Shown here: piece by piece, positions 1 to 8,696 of the stretch
How positions within the stretch are numbered: position 1 is the first letter of the stretch
Layout: every line of letters begins with the position of its first letter
Origin: an uncultured Bacteroides sp.
GTDB taxonomy: Bacteria; Bacteroidota; Bacteroidia; Bacteroidales; Bacteroidaceae
Length of the DNA: 52,407 nucleotides
Direction: 5' to 3'
Assembly: GCA_944320945.1 (NCBI GenBank)
Contig: CALUJK010000096.1
Coordinates: 1 to 52,407, forward strand
The notes under the pieces: generated by a model
Told to the model about the DNA's origin: nothing
Databases searched by the model: none
Seen by the model: only the letters and a program-made list of their open reading frames with translations
Program-made: the position numbers and the translations under genes

Positions 1-200
1 TAATGCTTGAAACAGCGGAAACCACCGGAGTGAAACAGAATTAGAATAACTATAATCTCCGCATCACTCATACGGTTGGGTTTGTTACGATGTTTGGTCT
101 TCTTATCCTCAATCATATATTTTTCCTTTTTCAATGCAAATTCCTTGCAAAAATCATCCGCCATACAATAAATCTCTGTAACTTTAGACTCTGGAAACAT
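1..200 (-). mobile_element. IS982-family-like transposase, N-terminal part cut by window edge
   Basis: An open frame starts at the ATG read from 200 down to 198 and runs off the left edge, giving about 66 residues. It begins MFPESKVTEIYCMADDFC and later has RNKPNRMSDAEIIVILILF followed by HSGGFRCFKH. This looks like the N-terminus of IS982-type transposases as I remember them: a helical start, then the MSDAEI..ILILFH block before the DDE core. The catalytic core lies outside the window, so completeness cannot be judged. A possible element end is the ACCC that reads 231 to 228 on the minus strand, but no partner repeat is visible. The family call rests on motif memory only. Confidence 0.6.
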
Positions 201-678
201 AGTGGTAATCGTTTAAATGTTATAATTGGGTACTATAAATTTAATACCTTTATCGCTATGTTCCTAATTATCAGAAAAATATATTTATTCTTATTTCGAA
301 CTCACGTTATTTACAGACTCCGCGCCGCTTACCGGGCAACAAATCTTTGCAGGGCGTGTGTGCATCAACTGCGCAAATGTACAAAAATTTCACCGCACTG
401 CACAACACCGCGCACACGATAAAACGGAGACAAAATTCTCCCGTTTCTTTCCCGCCGGGTTCCATATATATTTGCCGCTTGCTCGAAAGCCTTTCGGAGC
501 GCGTTCCAAATATATTTCGTTCGTGCTCCGAAAGGCTTCGGAACAGACCCCCGTCAGAAGGTACTGTAGAGGGGGTGTCCGCCACATCTCTAAATCATTT
601 CTAATTCTTGCCGGATTCTCGGATTTTTGGAGGAAAAATTCTATTTTTGTAAATGAATATTTATATCATGCACATTTT
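201..678. other. Intergenic region between transposase and acyl-CoA synthetase
   Basis: This 478-base stretch has no convincing gene. Its left part (about 201-330) is AT-rich and probably includes the end of the insertion element. The middle (about 478-590) holds copy A of the palindromic repeat family. A TATTTTTG box at 642-649 matches the Bacteroides -7 consensus TAnnTTTG and lies 30 bases before the ATG at 679. No good -33 TTG was found at the usual distance. An open frame extends the synthetase upstream to 358, but that extension crosses the repeat and has no protein-like character. Confidence 0.6.
478..590. repeat. Intergenic palindromic repeat, copy A
   Basis: The arms CGAAAGCCTTTCGGAGC (484-500) and GCTCCGAAAGGCTTCGG (525-541) form a nearly perfect inverted repeat around a 24-base loop. 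A second small hairpin with CCCCC/GGGGG arms (548-552 and 571-575) follows. The same core and tail recur at 27762-27893 and 40985-41120, so this is a dispersed repeat family rather than a single terminator. Confidence 0.75.
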
Positions 679-2745
679 ATGATAAACGAAGCATTACTGC
701 ATCCTTCCAGCATCGTGGTGGTGGGAGCCTCCAACAACGTACACAAGCCCGGCGGCGCCATCTTGAGAAACCTTATCAACGGCGGATATGCCGGACAACT
801 GTATGCCGTCAATCCCAAAGAGACGGAGATACAGGGCGTGCACGCTTATGCCAATGTGGGCGAAGTGCCGAACACCGATTTGGCCATACTGGCCATTCCC
901 GCCGCGCTCTGTCCCGATGCCGTAGAGACACTGGCGGCAGAGAAGCAGGTACAGGCATTCATCATCCTCTCCGCCGGATTCGGTGAGGAAACGCACGAAG
1001 GGGCTTTACTGGAAAACCGCATACTGGACACCGTGAACCGCTATAATGCTGCACTGATAGGCCCCAACTGCATCGGCTTTATGAATGCGTGGCATCACAG
1101 CGTGTTCAGCCAGCCCATTCCGCAACTGCATCCGCAGGGGGTAGACCTCATCTCCAGCTCGGGCGCCACGGCGGTATTCATTCTGGAAAGTGCCGTGACG
1201 AAGGGGTTGCAGTTTAACTCCGTCTGGTCGGTGGGCAACGCCAAGCAGATAGGGGTGGAAGATGTGCTGCAATACATGGATGAACACTTCCGGGCAGATA
1301 CGGACTCGAAAATCAAACTTCTCTACATAGAAAGTATCGGCGACCCCGACCGGTTGCTGTTTCATGCCTCCTCGCTCATCAAGAAAGGATGCCGCATAGC
1401 GGCCATCAAGGCGGGCAGCAGTGAGAGCGGCAGTCGGGCGGCATCGTCTCACACGGGTGCCATTGCCAGCAGTGATTCGGCTGTGGAAGCGCTGTTCCGC
1501 AAGGCGGGCATCGTGCGCTGCTATTCACGCGAGGAACTGACGACAGTGGGATGTATCTTCACCTTGCCTCCGCTGCGGGGCAAGAACTTCGCCATCATCA
1601 CCCATGCCGGCGGGCCGGGGGTGATGCTGACCGATGCCCTGAGCAAGGGCGGACTGAACGTGCCCCATCTGGAAGGACCGTTGGCAGACGAACTGAAGAG
1701 CAAACTCTATCCCGGTGCCGCAGTGGGCAACCCCATCGACATACTGGCCACGGGGACACCGGAACACCTGCGTCTCTGTCTAGACTATTGTGAGGAGAAG
1801 TTTGACAACATCGATGCCGTGATGGCCATCTTCGGCACACCGGGGCTGGTGACGATGTTCGAGATGTACGACGTGCTGCACGAGAAGATGCAGACCTGCA
1901 CCAAACCGATATTTCCCATCCTTCCCTCCATCAACACGGCCGGTGCCGAAGTGGCGGCTTTTTTGGCCAAAGGTCACGTGAACTTTGCCGACGAGGTGAC
2001 GCTGGGTACGGCACTGTCGCGCATCGTCAATGCGCCTGCTCCCGCCACAAACGAGATAGAACTGTTTGGCGTGGACGTACCGCGCATCCGCCGCATCATG
2101 GACTCCATACAGGAGGACGGATACATAGAGCCGACCTTAGTGCAGGCACTGCTCCATTCGGCCGGCATTCCGGTGGTGGACGAGTTTGTATCTTCCAAGA
2201 AAGAGGAGGTGCTTGCCTTTGCACGCCGCACGGGCTTCCCGGTAGTGGCCAAAGTGGTGGGTCCCGTACACAAATCGGACGTGGGCGGAGTGGTGCTCAA
2301 CATCAAGAGCGAGGAGCATCTGGCGCTGGAGTTCGACCGCATGATGAAGATTCCCGACGTAACGTCCATCCTGATACAGCCGATGCTGAAAGGTACGGAA
2401 CTGTTTATCGGTGCCAAGTATGAGGAGAAGTTCGGGCATGTAGTGCTCTGCGGACTGGGCGGCATCTTTGTGGAGGTGCTGAAGGATGTATCTTCCGGTT
2501 TGGCTCCCCTCTCCTACGAGGAGGCTTACTCCATGATACACTCGCTACGGGCTTACAAGATTATCAAGGGTACGCGCGGACAGAAAGGGGTAAACGAGGA
2601 TAAGTTTGCCGAAATCATTGTCCGCCTCTCCACCTTGCTGCGTTTCGCCACGGAAATCAAGGAAATGGACATCAATCCGCTGCTTGCCACCGAGAAGCAT
2701 GTCATAGCGGTGGATGCGCGGATTCGGGTGGAAAAGAAATCATAG
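679..2745 (+). CDS. ADP-forming acyl/acetyl-CoA synthetase, fused alpha-beta
   Basis: A 688-residue cytoplasmic enzyme of the NDP-forming acyl-CoA synthetase family, which interconverts acyl-CoA, ADP and phosphate with free acid, CoA and ATP. Domains in order are a CoA-binding Rossmann domain (about 5-130, with SIVVVGASNN near the N-terminus), succinyl-CoA-ligase-like domains (about 150-440) and an ATP-grasp domain (about 460-688). His258 in the segment RAASSHTGA fits the phospho-histidine of the alpha subunit. The fused order alpha then beta is common in bacteria. The ATG at 679 was chosen because the family similarity begins there and the upstream frame is repeat DNA. It converges with the PUL, and the two stop regions overlap at 2740-2745. 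The acyl substrate cannot be read from the sequence, but acetate is the usual guess. There is no GNAT domain, so it is not a complete Pat-type protein acetyltransferase. Confidence 0.88.
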   Translation: MINEALLHPSSIVVVGASNNVHKPGGAILRNLINGGYAGQLYAVNPKETEIQGVHAYANVGEVPNTDLAILAIPAALCPDAVETLAAEKQVQAFIILSAGFGEETHEGALLENRILDTVNRYNAALIGPNCIGFMNAWHHSVFSQPIPQLHPQGVDLISSSGATAVFILESAVTKGLQFNSVWSVGNAKQIGVEDVLQYMDEHFRADTDSKIKLLYIESIGDPDRLLFHASSLIKKGCRIAAIKAGSSESGSRAASSHTGAIASSDSAVEALFRKAGIVRCYSREELTTVGCIFTLPPLRGKNFAIITHAGGPGVMLTDALSKGGLNVPHLEGPLADELKSKLYPGAAVGNPIDILATGTPEHLRLCLDYCEEKFDNIDAVMAIFGTPGLVTMFEMYDVLHEKMQTCTKPIFPILPSINTAGAEVAAFLAKGHVNFADEVTLGTALSRIVNAPAPATNEIELFGVDVPRIRRIMDSIQEDGYIEPTLVQALLHSAGIPVVDEFVSSKKEEVLAFARRTGFPVVAKVVGPVHKSDVGGVVLNIKSEEHLALEFDRMMKIPDVTSILIQPMLKGTELFIGAKYEEKFGHVVLCGLGGIFVEVLKDVSSGLAPLSYEEAYSMIHSLRAYKIIKGTRGQKGVNEDKFAEIIVRLSTLLRFATEIKEMDINPLLATEKHVIAVDARIRVEKKS

Positions 2746-2765
2746 AGCGTAACGCTCTATGATTT
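2737..2765. terminator. Palindromic convergent terminator inside two gene ends
   Basis: AAATCATAGAGCGT and ACGCTCTATGATTT form a perfect 14-bp inverted repeat around one central base. It covers the last codons and stop of the plus-strand synthetase (TAG at 2743-2745) and the last codons of the minus-strand epimerase (stop at 2740-2742). Because it reads the same on both strands it could stop transcription from both sides. The U-tract on either side is only three residues long, so efficiency is uncertain. Confidence 0.6.
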
Positions 2766-3945
2766 CCATACACATGCGCCCGTTATGGTAGGGACACTTC
2801 CAAAAACCAGCTTTATCATCCAGACGATTGGCACTGCCATCTTCTAAACAACTCCAAAACCATTCCCCATGTTGTTTATCTATCAAATGATTTTGTATAA
2901 ACTGCCAACATTTTATAGCCTTATTAAGAGCATTATTGTCAGAAAAATGCTGATAAAGATTGATATGTCCCACTACATTTTCAGCCTGAACCCACCAATG
3001 CCGTTCCATATCAGTTTTACCTGCCTTCGGAGAATATTCATAAGACAGGCTTCCATCAGCATTTATTCCTTCATCCGCAGCTGAAGCAAGCTGTACAATT
3101 ATCCTTTCCACTTGAGTTAACAAAGCAGAGTCATTTAATACTAATGCGGCCTCATGCAACAACCAAGAAGCTTCAATATCGTGCCCATAAGAAAAAACAT
3201 CACACGTACTTTGCCAATTATCATCAAAGAACAAATTCAAATGAGAAGTTTCCCGATTCCATATATGAGTTATAAATAATTCTATCAGATTCTTTAACTG
3301 CTTTTTCAAGAAATCATCTTGCCACACACGATACAGGTTTGTATATGCCTCTAAAATATGTAAATGAGTGTTCATAGTCTTCTTCTCATTTTCATCTTTC
3401 TCGCTTAATCGAACATCTGCCAAAGGAGACCAATCACGAGCTAATGCTTCTACATATCCATTTAACCGATTATCGAAACTATGCAGTTCAATATCTTTAA
3501 ACAGTAGTTTGGCATATTGGAGAGCTTCTTCATCGCCAGTAGCTCTTGTGTATTCACTCAATCCATAAATAACAAAACTAATTGCATAAATTTGCTTTTT
3601 TGTATTAAGTGGCTCTCCTGTGTAATCCAGCTCCCAATAAATACCTCCACACTCATTATCATAGAAATAATCAAGAATATACCTTTTTGCCCGAGTGGCA
3701 ACATTCAAATAACAATCTTTCTTTAGTAACCGATAAGCTGCCGAGAAAGTCCATAGAATACGAGCATTCAATATAGCACCTTTAGAAGACATAGGTAATA
3801 ACTCCTCCTGTCCTGTAATACGGCCATAAAAACCTCCATTTTCAGGATCTATCATCCGATTCATCCAATAAGGAAGTATATCCCGTTCAAGTTCATTCTT
3901 TACTTCCTCACAAAATATTTGTTCCTGATTTCTAACTTCCATCAT
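2740..3945 (-). CDS. AGE-family epimerase, likely mannobiose/cellobiose 2-epimerase
   Basis: A 401-residue cytoplasmic (alpha/alpha)6-barrel enzyme of the N-acylglucosamine 2-epimerase family. There is no signal peptide. Conserved family segments include GGFYGRI near the start, NTHLHILEAY, SYGHDIEASWLL, RHWWVQAE and a C-terminal CPYHNGR with His387. The histidines in these segments correspond to the catalytic and binding histidines of cellobiose 2-epimerases. In the known Bacteroides mannan pathway such an enzyme turns mannobiose into mannosyl-glucose, the substrate of GH130 phosphorylases, and a GH130 lies two genes upstream in the same operon. It is the last gene of the PUL, one base after the transporter. 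The start may be the first or second Met. GlcNAc epimerase activity is less likely because of the context. Confidence 0.85.
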   Translation of the reverse strand: MMEVRNQEQIFCEEVKNELERDILPYWMNRMIDPENGGFYGRITGQEELLPMSSKGAILNARILWTFSAAYRLLKKDCYLNVATRAKRYILDYFYDNECGGIYWELDYTGEPLNTKKQIYAISFVIYGLSEYTRATGDEEALQYAKLLFKDIELHSFDNRLNGYVEALARDWSPLADVRLSEKDENEKKTMNTHLHILEAYTNLYRVWQDDFLKKQLKNLIELFITHIWNRETSHLNLFFDDNWQSTCDVFSYGHDIEASWLLHEAALVLNDSALLTQVERIIVQLASAADEGINADGSLSYEYSPKAGKTDMERHWWVQAENVVGHINLYQHFSDNNALNKAIKCWQFIQNHLIDKQHGEWFWSCLEDGSANRLDDKAGFWKCPYHNGRMCMEIIERYAL

Positions 3946-3946
3946 A

Positions 3947-5326
3947 TCAATTATAATTCATGCGTTTCTGACTCAATTTTTCTGTAACATCTTGCATTTG
4001 ATTTTCCCCCAACGGATAAAACAAAATAAACAGCATTGAAATAAAAGCTGCAATTGCAGGCAATATACTGAGAAACATTTTAATCCCATTAATTGCCTCT
4101 ACACTTTGTACCACATTAGCCTGAAAGCCAAAGAAAGACAACAGCCATCCCGTTACAGCAGTACCAATAGCCCAGCCAAATTTCTGGCTCATGCTGGAAG
4201 CACTAAATATCAATCCTGTAGTACGATTGTCATACCGTAATTCTGAATAGTCTGCACAATCAGCATACATAGACCATAACAAGGGGAAGATACTTCCTGC
4301 ACAAATACTAATCAAAAACTGGAAAAAGAATATCAAACCAATGTCATCTTTGTCAAACCAAAAGAAAAGAATACTCAATGCCATAGCTATCAACATAGAA
4401 AAAGCAAATGTCCGTTTCTTTCCCCAATGATTACTTGCGGGTATCGCAAGAATTACCCCTAAGATATTAGCCATTTGGCCCACCGCTAAGAAAAGTCCAC
4501 TTAACACAAATGAAAATCCTAAGATAGAAACTGTTTGAAAATCATCCTCCACAATAAAATATTTAAAATAATAAACAGCAGCACCATCGCGTATGGAATT
4601 GAATACCAACGTTGCAATACTTGCGCCAAACAATATCCACCAAGGTTTATTACGGAACAAGTCCTTCACATCTTCCTTTAATGAAGAATTATTTTTTTTA
4701 GAATATTCCACCCGTTCTTTCGTCCAGGAGAAACAACCTAAAAACAAAATAATACACATCACAGCAATAATACCTACGGCTATTGCCCACCCTTTTTGTT
4801 GATTACCAACAATACTACTAAATGAATTGACCATCGGCATAAACAACAACAAAGCGATGAAACTCCCGCCATAAGCAAACAGCATACGGAAAGAAGAAAG
4901 AACGTTCCTTTCATGCGGATACGGGCTCATTACTCCCAGCAAAGAAGCGTAAGGGACATTAATACCCGAATAAACCATCATCATCAATGAATAGGTGATA
5001 TAAGCGTAAATCAACTTCCCTGTTTCACTCAAAGATGGTGTATAAAAAGTAAGGACTCCTATTAATCCAAACGGAACAGCCAAAAACAGCAGATAAGGAC
5101 GAAATTTACCCCAGCGACTGGTGGTACGATCAGCAATAATGCCAACAATGGGATCAAACACAGAATCCCAAACACGGGTTATTAAAAACATCGTACCAAC
5201 CACAGCTGCCGGCAATCCGAATACATCTGTATAAAAAATCATCAGATAGGCTCCAAACAACTTCCAAAACATAGATGAAGCCATGTCCCCTAAGCCATAA
5301 CCAATTTTTTCTTTGAGTGTTATCAT
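3947..5326 (-). CDS. GPH-family sugar:cation symporter (MFS)
   Basis: A 459-residue inner-membrane transporter with about 12 hydrophobic helices. The N-terminus (KEKIGYGLGDMASSMFWKL) and the segment DVFGLPAAVVGTMFLITRVWD followed by DPIVG are hallmarks of glycoside-pentoside-hexuronide cation symporters (MelB-like). In the PUL it lies between the epimerase and the GH130 phosphorylase, so its cargo is probably mannobiose or short manno-oligosaccharides released in the periplasm. The gaps to its neighbours are 1 and 7 bases, consistent with one transcript. The substrate and coupling ion cannot be read from the sequence. Confidence 0.88.
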   Translation of the reverse strand: MITLKEKIGYGLGDMASSMFWKLFGAYLMIFYTDVFGLPAAVVGTMFLITRVWDSVFDPIVGIIADRTTSRWGKFRPYLLFLAVPFGLIGVLTFYTPSLSETGKLIYAYITYSLMMMVYSGINVPYASLLGVMSPYPHERNVLSSFRMLFAYGGSFIALLLFMPMVNSFSSIVGNQQKGWAIAVGIIAVMCIILFLGCFSWTKERVEYSKKNNSSLKEDVKDLFRNKPWWILFGASIATLVFNSIRDGAAVYYFKYFIVEDDFQTVSILGFSFVLSGLFLAVGQMANILGVILAIPASNHWGKKRTFAFSMLIAMALSILFFWFDKDDIGLIFFFQFLISICAGSIFPLLWSMYADCADYSELRYDNRTTGLIFSASSMSQKFGWAIGTAVTGWLLSFFGFQANVVQSVEAINGIKMFLSILPAIAAFISMLFILFYPLGENQMQDVTEKLSQKRMNYN

Positions 5327-5333
5327 AATGATT

Positions 5334-6542
5334 TCAAGGCATTATATTGTGTTTCTTCATAAAATCCATATTCTTATCAATCAGCTTATTTAAAGTTCTA
5401 ACCGATGCAGAAGTAGAAAGTCCATCTACTGGAGTGTTCAAACAATAATCCACCAATTGATCAATAGTAGAAGTGGCAACATGAATCCTTGTATCAGAAG
5501 AAGCATAATAAATGAATACTGTACCATCTTCATCTGCAATCCACCCATTAGAAAACAGAACATTGCTAACATCGCCAACGCGCTCTTCACCAATAGGAGC
5601 CATAAAATATCCCCCAGGTTGTGCTATTATCTGAGTCGGATCATCCAAAGAAGTCATATACATATACAAAACATAGCGAAGCCCAGAAGCACACACACGC
5701 ACACCATGTGCTAAATGTAACCATCCTTGAGAAGTCTTAATAGGATGTGGTCCTTCACCATTTTTTACTTCTTTGATAGTATGATAATATCGTTGATCGA
5801 TGATCTTTTCTTCTTTAATTTCCGCATGAGTAATATCATCTATCAAAGCCCAACCAATACCACTTCCTGTACCAGCATCTATAAATCCATCTTGAGGACG
5901 AGTATAAAGTGCATATTTTCCATCTACAAACTCAGGATGTAATACCACATTACGTTGTTGGCTTTTTGATTTTAAATCAGGAAGTCGTTCCCAGGTTTTC
6001 AAATCTTTCGTACGTGCAATACCTGCTGTAGCAATAGCAGCTGAAAGATTGCCTACAGGCGCACTTGTATCAAAACGTTCAACACAAAAAATTCCATAAA
6101 TCCAACCATCTTCATGTGCAGTTAGGCGCATGTCATAAATATTAGTAGCCGGAATGATATCATCAGGCATCGTAATCGGATAATCCCAAAAACGAAAATT
6201 ATCTATTCCATTCGGGCTTTCTGCTATAGCAAAAAAAGATTTACGATCTGCACCTTCCACACGTGCTACTAGGAGATACTTCCCGTTCCATTTAATAGCA
6301 CCACAATTCAATGTTGCATTCATGCCAATACGTTCCATCATATATGGATTTGTTTCTTCATTTAAATCATAACGCCAAAACACAGGAGTATGGGCACTGG
6401 TTAATACAGGGTACTTATAACGCGTAAAAATACCATTACTATATTCAAAAGGAATATTTTTCCGACACAACAGATTTTCGTGCTCTTGAAACAACTTTGA
6501 AAGCTTATTATTTAAAGAATCAGAGTGACACATATAAAACAC
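5334..6542 (-). CDS. GH130 beta-1,4-mannosylglucose/manno-oligosaccharide phosphorylase
   Basis: A 402-residue cytoplasmic five-bladed beta-propeller phosphorylase. It has no signal peptide. The conserved stretch ATNIYDMRLT contains Asp137, which matches the single general-acid Asp of GH130, and later segments such as HPEFVDGKYALYTRP and EGPHPIKTSQGWLHLAHGVR carry the phosphate- and sugar-binding residues. The length and motifs resemble the Bacteroides mannosylglucose phosphorylase subfamily (GH130_1). It would release mannose-1-phosphate and glucose from the product of the neighbouring epimerase. It is four bases downstream of GH26. The start may be Met4 instead of Met1. Phosphorolysis of longer manno-oligosaccharides (GH130_2) is the main alternative. 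Confidence 0.88.
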   Translation of the reverse strand: MFYMCHSDSLNNKLSKLFQEHENLLCRKNIPFEYSNGIFTRYKYPVLTSAHTPVFWRYDLNEETNPYMMERIGMNATLNCGAIKWNGKYLLVARVEGADRKSFFAIAESPNGIDNFRFWDYPITMPDDIIPATNIYDMRLTAHEDGWIYGIFCVERFDTSAPVGNLSAAIATAGIARTKDLKTWERLPDLKSKSQQRNVVLHPEFVDGKYALYTRPQDGFIDAGTGSGIGWALIDDITHAEIKEEKIIDQRYYHTIKEVKNGEGPHPIKTSQGWLHLAHGVRVCASGLRYVLYMYMTSLDDPTQIIAQPGGYFMAPIGEERVGDVSNVLFSNGWIADEDGTVFIYYASSDTRIHVATSTIDQLVDYCLNTPVDGLSTSASVRTLNKLIDKNMDFMKKHNIMP

Positions 6543-6546
6543 ATTC

Positions 6547-7647
6547 TTAGTTTAACAATTTCATATCTTCAACAAATAAAGTCTTAGGATGATTATAGAA
6601 TTCCACAAAATCTTGAGCAGAAACTTGCCCCGGATATGGTGCATAAAAATGTGTAGGACGTTCACGTGCATTGCGCCATACCAATACATAAGATATCGGA
6701 TATTTTTCTATAATAGGCCATAATGTCTTTGTCCACCACTGTGAATCAGAAATACCTTCGTAACCCGTTTCTGTAACTGCGATGACTTTATTATGAGCAT
6801 GTCCTACATCAACCAATATTTTCAGCATTTTTTCCATTGCAGACACATAAGTATCATGCTCAAATTGATAAGAATCAAAACCCAATATGTCTATAAAATC
6901 ATCGCCCGGATAACGAACTAAATATTGTGCAGCATCTTGAGGTTCGCTTCCTGTAGAATAAGCATAAAGTGCATTATTTACTCCTGCCTCTTGTAGTGTC
7001 TTGACAGTCATCTGCCAAAGTGATTTGTATTCTTCCGGTGTACAAAGTTTCTCACCCCACCAGAACCAGCTACCTGTATGTTCATGCCAAGGACGAAAAA
7101 TTACAGGAACTTTCACTCCCTCTTCTGTCTTCAATGAATTAATAAACGATGCGGCTTGCTTCAACCACATAACAAACTTTTCATGTACGCCTCCTTTAGG
7201 AAGAATAGATTTAACAACCGTTGTATCTGATACATCCCATGCATCTCCACCTGTCAATGGATTACGTACATGCCAACTAAGTGATACAACACCTCCCCGT
7301 TCATATTGCTTCACTACTTCTCTTCTGATTTTGTTAAAAGATACCCCATCAAGATTCATTGTATCACCTAACTCGATTTGACCCAAATCAAAACTGATAA
7401 TACCCGGAAAATCTCCACATACACTTTTTACATCAGATCTATCTTCATCTCCTTCCCAACCAATGCCATATACAGTATCATCATGATGACCAAACACTAC
7501 ACCTGAAGCAGGGATCTTACGAAGATTCGACAATAATAACTGCGTTTCATTGGTACGTTCTGTCATTGAATTGTCAGAAACAGTATTACATGAAACAAAC
7601 AATAAACAACTCCATAAAAGAGCAAAACTTGGTAACGCGATTTTCAT
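6547..7647 (-). CDS. GH26 beta-mannanase, lipoprotein
   Basis: A GH26 (clan GH-A) hydrolase acting on beta-1,4-mannan. The segment FRPWHEHTGSWFWWG carries the acid/base Glu, and AVTETGYEG carries the nucleophile Glu (residues 198 and 302 if counted from the ATG at 7674). I prefer the ATG at 7647 because it gives a classic lipoprotein signal, MKIALPSFALLWSCLLFVSC, with the lipidated Cys at its end. The upstream ATG at 7674 would add nine residues. The protein is expected on the outer membrane or facing the periplasm. It lies directly after the second URO-D methyltransferase in the operon. Endo-mannanase and mannobiohydrolase are both possible, but release of mannobiose would feed the epimerase. 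Confidence 0.9.
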   Translation of the reverse strand: MKIALPSFALLWSCLLFVSCNTVSDNSMTERTNETQLLLSNLRKIPASGVVFGHHDDTVYGIGWEGDEDRSDVKSVCGDFPGIISFDLGQIELGDTMNLDGVSFNKIRREVVKQYERGGVVSLSWHVRNPLTGGDAWDVSDTTVVKSILPKGGVHEKFVMWLKQAASFINSLKTEEGVKVPVIFRPWHEHTGSWFWWGEKLCTPEEYKSLWQMTVKTLQEAGVNNALYAYSTGSEPQDAAQYLVRYPGDDFIDILGFDSYQFEHDTYVSAMEKMLKILVDVGHAHNKVIAVTETGYEGISDSQWWTKTLWPIIEKYPISYVLVWRNARERPTHFYAPYPGQVSAQDFVEFYNHPKTLFVEDMKLLN

Positions 7648-7680
7648 ACAAACATTGATATTTGAAATAATCATTATACA

Positions 7681-8685
7681 CTAAATAGCTTCATTATACG
7701 TTTCTAACGCCTTATAAAAAGCTTTGATATTATCGAAAGGTATCTCTGGAGGTGTGTCGCAACCTGTAGATAACACAAAATTAGGATAAGAAGATGTTTC
7801 ATCCAGCAATTGCATAGTTTGCGAAAAGACTTCATTATCAGAAGCGATTTTTAAAACACTCACAGGATCTAAATTACCCATAATCAATACATCCTGGGGA
7901 CAAGCGTCTAAAACATCTTTCATATTCACTTTATTTCCAAAATGCAAACTCCTTGCACCAGATGCCAACATGGCCGACGTACAATGCCCTGTATTCCCAC
8001 AGTTATGCAAAACAACCATAAAAGAATCGTCTTGTACGGCCTTCACTATCTGATTGACATATACAGACGAATACTGAAGACAATCCTCATTAGAAAGTAA
8101 CCCTGCTGCCGGCTCCGCAATAATCACTCCGGCAACACCGGTTGATTTAATAGCTTTACAATAATTAATAAGGAAGTCTGTACATTTTTCCAATAACATT
8201 GAAACGGTCTGTGGCTCTGTATAAATTGCCATCAATATCTCAGTCATCCCAAACAGACGTCCTGCTAAAGAATATGGTCCTGTACAACCTGCAAAAAATG
8301 GCTTATCCAATTTCGTAGCTCCCAGCGAATCTGCCTTTAAGAATTGAGGAATCCGCGCCACATCCAAAGATGGGATTTGTAATTCTCTCACTTCATCATA
8401 ACAGGTTAAAGGATGTCCGACAACTGTTGGAATCTCATTATCTGACATATGAAGTTCCGCTCCAAACGCTTCTGCCTCAACTGTCAAATCCATTATAGAT
8501 GTACACGCTACCGATTCAGGAAATTCTCTATTTAATGTTGCGATAGCATTAAAATGTACCTCTCCATCTGTAACTGCATCCAAAACACTCTTTCCCAATA
8601 ATTCAATGCCTGGATGCGTCATAATCGGCATAGCAAAACGCTTTTTAGACGCTATTATTTTTTCAATCCATTGTGATGTATTCAT
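7681..8685 (-). CDS. URO-D superfamily corrinoid methyltransferase, MtaA-like
   Basis: A 334-residue cytoplasmic TIM-barrel protein of the uroporphyrinogen decarboxylase superfamily. It is close to the size of methanogen MtaA/MtbA and shows their zinc signature, His-X-Cys...Cys: His227 and Cys229 in VLHNCGNTGHC, with Cys309 in STGCDTPPE. In that family the zinc activates a thiol that takes a methyl group from a methyl-corrinoid protein. True heme-pathway HemE lacks this motif, so a role in heme synthesis is unlikely. It is 11 bases from the MetH-activation-like gene and two genes from the corrinoid protein, all inside a mannan PUL. I infer that it moves methyl groups between the corrinoid protein and an acceptor or donor. 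The acceptor (homocysteine, folate or another compound) cannot be told. Confidence 0.8.
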   Translation of the reverse strand: MNTSQWIEKIIASKKRFAMPIMTHPGIELLGKSVLDAVTDGEVHFNAIATLNREFPESVACTSIMDLTVEAEAFGAELHMSDNEIPTVVGHPLTCYDEVRELQIPSLDVARIPQFLKADSLGATKLDKPFFAGCTGPYSLAGRLFGMTEILMAIYTEPQTVSMLLEKCTDFLINYCKAIKSTGVAGVIIAEPAAGLLSNEDCLQYSSVYVNQIVKAVQDDSFMVVLHNCGNTGHCTSAMLASGARSLHFGNKVNMKDVLDACPQDVLIMGNLDPVSVLKIASDNEVFSQTMQLLDETSSYPNFVLSTGCDTPPEIPFDNIKAFYKALETYNEAI

Positions 8686-8696
8686 AATTTATCCAT

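Noticed and set aside
358..678. Upstream in-frame extension of the acyl-CoA synthetase
   Set aside because: The extension translates palindromic repeat DNA and the family similarity starts at the Met at 679.
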